Assembly (NCBI GenBank): GCA_001599815.1 | Contig: BCIA01000002.1 | Coordinates: forward strand, 4,437,626-4,501,625 | From: Furcasterigmium furcatum | Taxonomy: Eukaryota; Ascomycota; Sordariomycetes; Glomerellales; Plectosphaerellaceae | Length of the DNA: 64,000 bases | Direction of reading: 5' to 3' | Shown: piece after piece, positions 62,474 to 64,000 of the stretch | How positions within the stretch are numbered: position 1 is the stretch's first letter | Layout of the letters: every line of letters starts with the position of its first letter | Notes under the pieces: generated by a model | Told to the model about the DNA's origin: nothing | The model's input: only the letters and a program-made list of their open reading frames with translations | Database searches by the model: none | Position numbers and translations under genes: made by a program

Positions 62474-63295
62474 TCAACCGCGGTACCAGTTCTCCACGGG
62501 GTCGCCCAGGCACTCGCCCACGGTGACGGGCTGGAATCCCCGGTCCCGGAGGGTCTGGACCATGTGCGCCGTCAGCATCGTGACGGTGGTCTCGTGCACG
62601 TCGTGGGCGAGCACGATGGGGCTGCTCCAGCTGGGGTCGCCCAGCTCGGCGTCGAACTTCTGCTGGGAGATGTAATTCGTCTCGGGGGTGTTGTTCTCGT
62701 AGTCCTTGGTGTCGAGATTGGTGTCGATGATGTAGTAGCCGAGGCCGGAAATGTCGGCGATGCACTGCTGGCCGCAGGAGAGGAAGGGCGCCCTCATGTA
62801 TGTCGGCGCGACGCCGATGATGCTGCGGAAGATGTCGTCGTTCTGCTGCATCTGGAAGGCGCGGTCTGCGTACGACAGCGTTTCCAGGTCCGGGTGGGTG
62901 AGGGTGTGGCTGGCCAGCTGGTGGCCGGTCTGGTACATGCGCTGTGTGATGCCGGCCCAGGGCTCCTCGTCCATGCGGCGGCCGAAGTTTTCGCCGACGA
63001 GGAAGAAGGTGGCCTTTACGTCGAGCTCGTCCAGGAGGTCCAGGAGCTGACTGGTGTACCAGTAAGGCCCATCATCGTAGGTCAGGGCTATTTGGCCAGG
63101 AGTGTTGCACTGGGTGATGATCTGGCCGAGAGCAGGGCCTGCAAGCGTTGATCTGAACATGGGTCAGCATGAAATACCGGCTGTCAATCTCAGGGGTGCT
63201 GCATACTCGAAGTCTCTGGGGTGAGGGCGGTTGTCTGATGCCGAGGCCATGGCAGCCAGAGATGCCGCGGCGCCGAGAAGACTTGTGACATGCAT
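62474..63295 (-). CDS. Secreted polysaccharide (chitin) deacetylase
   Basis: Two exons (63207-63295 and 62474-63152) give 255 residues. A signal peptide begins MHVTSLLGAAASLAAMASA. The NodB domain is complete: motif 1 IALTYDDGPYWYTSQLLDLL (catalytic and metal Asp), motif 2 HTLTHPDLETLS (metal His pair HxxxH), motif 3 YMRAPFLSCG, motif 4 YYIIDTNLDTKDY and motif 5 PIVLAHDVHETT. Carbohydrate esterase family 4 enzymes of this size remove N-acetyl groups from chitin or its oligomers, in the wall or during host or fungal interactions. No carbohydrate-binding module is attached. The intron interrupts the codon of GA-A after RDF. Confidence 0.92.
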
Positions 63296-64000
63296 TGCAG
63301 AGGGTATGTACGATAAAGATATGTGAGACTAGATTGCTGGGGGGCTTGGAGCTCGATGGCGAGGATGAGTGCAGGACTGGATAACGACTGGAACAGTGAA
63401 CACTTAGAAGGAAGTACTTATAAAATGCTGAGGCACCGAAGAATCATGGTTCTCGAACGGGGAGGTTGGGAGTTCTAATAAGCTTCCAAAACCGTCGGCA
63501 CCTTTCCGTAAAGAGAGAGAGATGGCCTTCTTGCAGACCTACTAGCTGCCGCAAAGCAGACAGCTGACAGGATGATAGGGGGGTTGAGGGGGGCGCACGA
63601 GGAGAAACATGATGAAGTGCGGACGGACGCTTGGCCCGGGAACGGCCCCGGGCTTGTGCTTGGCGCGAAGATCGGTCTTGGAATGAGAACCGATACGACT
63701 TGGGATGGTTGTTGGGCGCCGGCGTGACCGCAGCCAAGACACCACGAGTTCGACGTCCATAGGATGGCATGCAGCCGGCCTGGACGAACTGCTGCTCGTC
63801 TGCCCGTCATCAACTAAGTAGCCAGGCAATACACGCGACCTCGGTCAAGGAAGAGAATCTCCGGGAAAAGAAAATGGGGAATGTGGTCACGCTGGGAGCG
63901 GTGGGTGTTCGAGCCCTCGGGCTGTTCAGCTTCTCGAAACACCAATGGCGATGACCAACCCCCCCAAGAGCGGCCAGAGACCAACGGCGGCGGACGGACA
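63296..64000. other. Promoter side of the deacetylase, no gene seen
   Basis: About 700 bases to the window end. A TTATAA element (minus strand, near 63418-63424) lies about 125 bases upstream of the deacetylase start. Open frames here lack coding character. Confidence 0.4.

Overview
The window is nuclear DNA of a filamentous ascomycete, most likely a sordariomycete. Genes carry short introns (mostly 50-80 nt, GTAAGT/GTATGT-type donors, CTAAC/CTGAC-type branch sites), coding GC is high, several transcription factors are fungal Zn2Cys6 proteins, and a probable Woronin-sorting Mpv17-family protein is present. One undetermined base (2401) points to a draft assembly. I see no mobile element, CRISPR array, rRNA or credible tRNA gene.

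Layout. 1-8.8 kb is mostly housekeeping: RPS16 (cut by the window edge), ESCRT-II SNF8/VPS22, an Mpv17/PMP22 membrane protein, a conserved Cys-containing protein of unknown function and prephenate dehydrogenase. 9.5-14.4 kb holds a FAD monooxygenase, a decayed sirtuin that nothing but homology reveals, and an RCC1-repeat protein. 14.5-18.9 kb holds the checkpoint clamp subunit RAD9 and an F-box/LRR-like protein. 20-26.8 kb holds a secreted arylsulfotransferase-family protein divergent from a Zn2Cys6 regulator, a small conserved protein, and a FAR1-like DNA-binding protein whose reading frame continues past an in-frame TAG. 28.4-38 kb holds a small conserved protein, vacuolar-type alkaline phosphatase, a small Cys-rich ORF, a secreted LVIVD-repeat protein and a nine-exon DAL5-type MFS permease.

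39.1-50 kb looks metabolic: a DapA-family aldolase (LGA1-like) divergent from a D-2-hydroxyacid dehydrogenase, a Zn2Cys6 regulator divergent from a phenol-hydroxylase-type flavoprotein, then a cytochrome P450. No polyketide, peptide or terpene synthase is present, so this is at most a small catabolic or tailoring module. 50.7-64 kb holds a small secreted HExxH protein, an F-box gene broken by a TAG, dephospho-CoA kinase divergent from RPL34, the complex I assembly factor NDUFAF3, a short-chain dehydrogenase, an alpha/beta-hydrolase fused to a Cys-phosphatase, an unknown protein and a secreted polysaccharide deacetylase.

The most unusual signals are the sirtuin relic (two in-frame stops, frameshifts, lost 3' end), two further genes in which a TAG interrupts a frame that stays coding on both sides, the hydrolase-phosphatase fusion, an alkaline phosphatase whose first coding exon is only the ATG, and a nine-codon uORF whose stop overlaps the start codon of a regulator. 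Exon borders were placed by eye from splice consensus and frame; every multi-exon model closes in frame.
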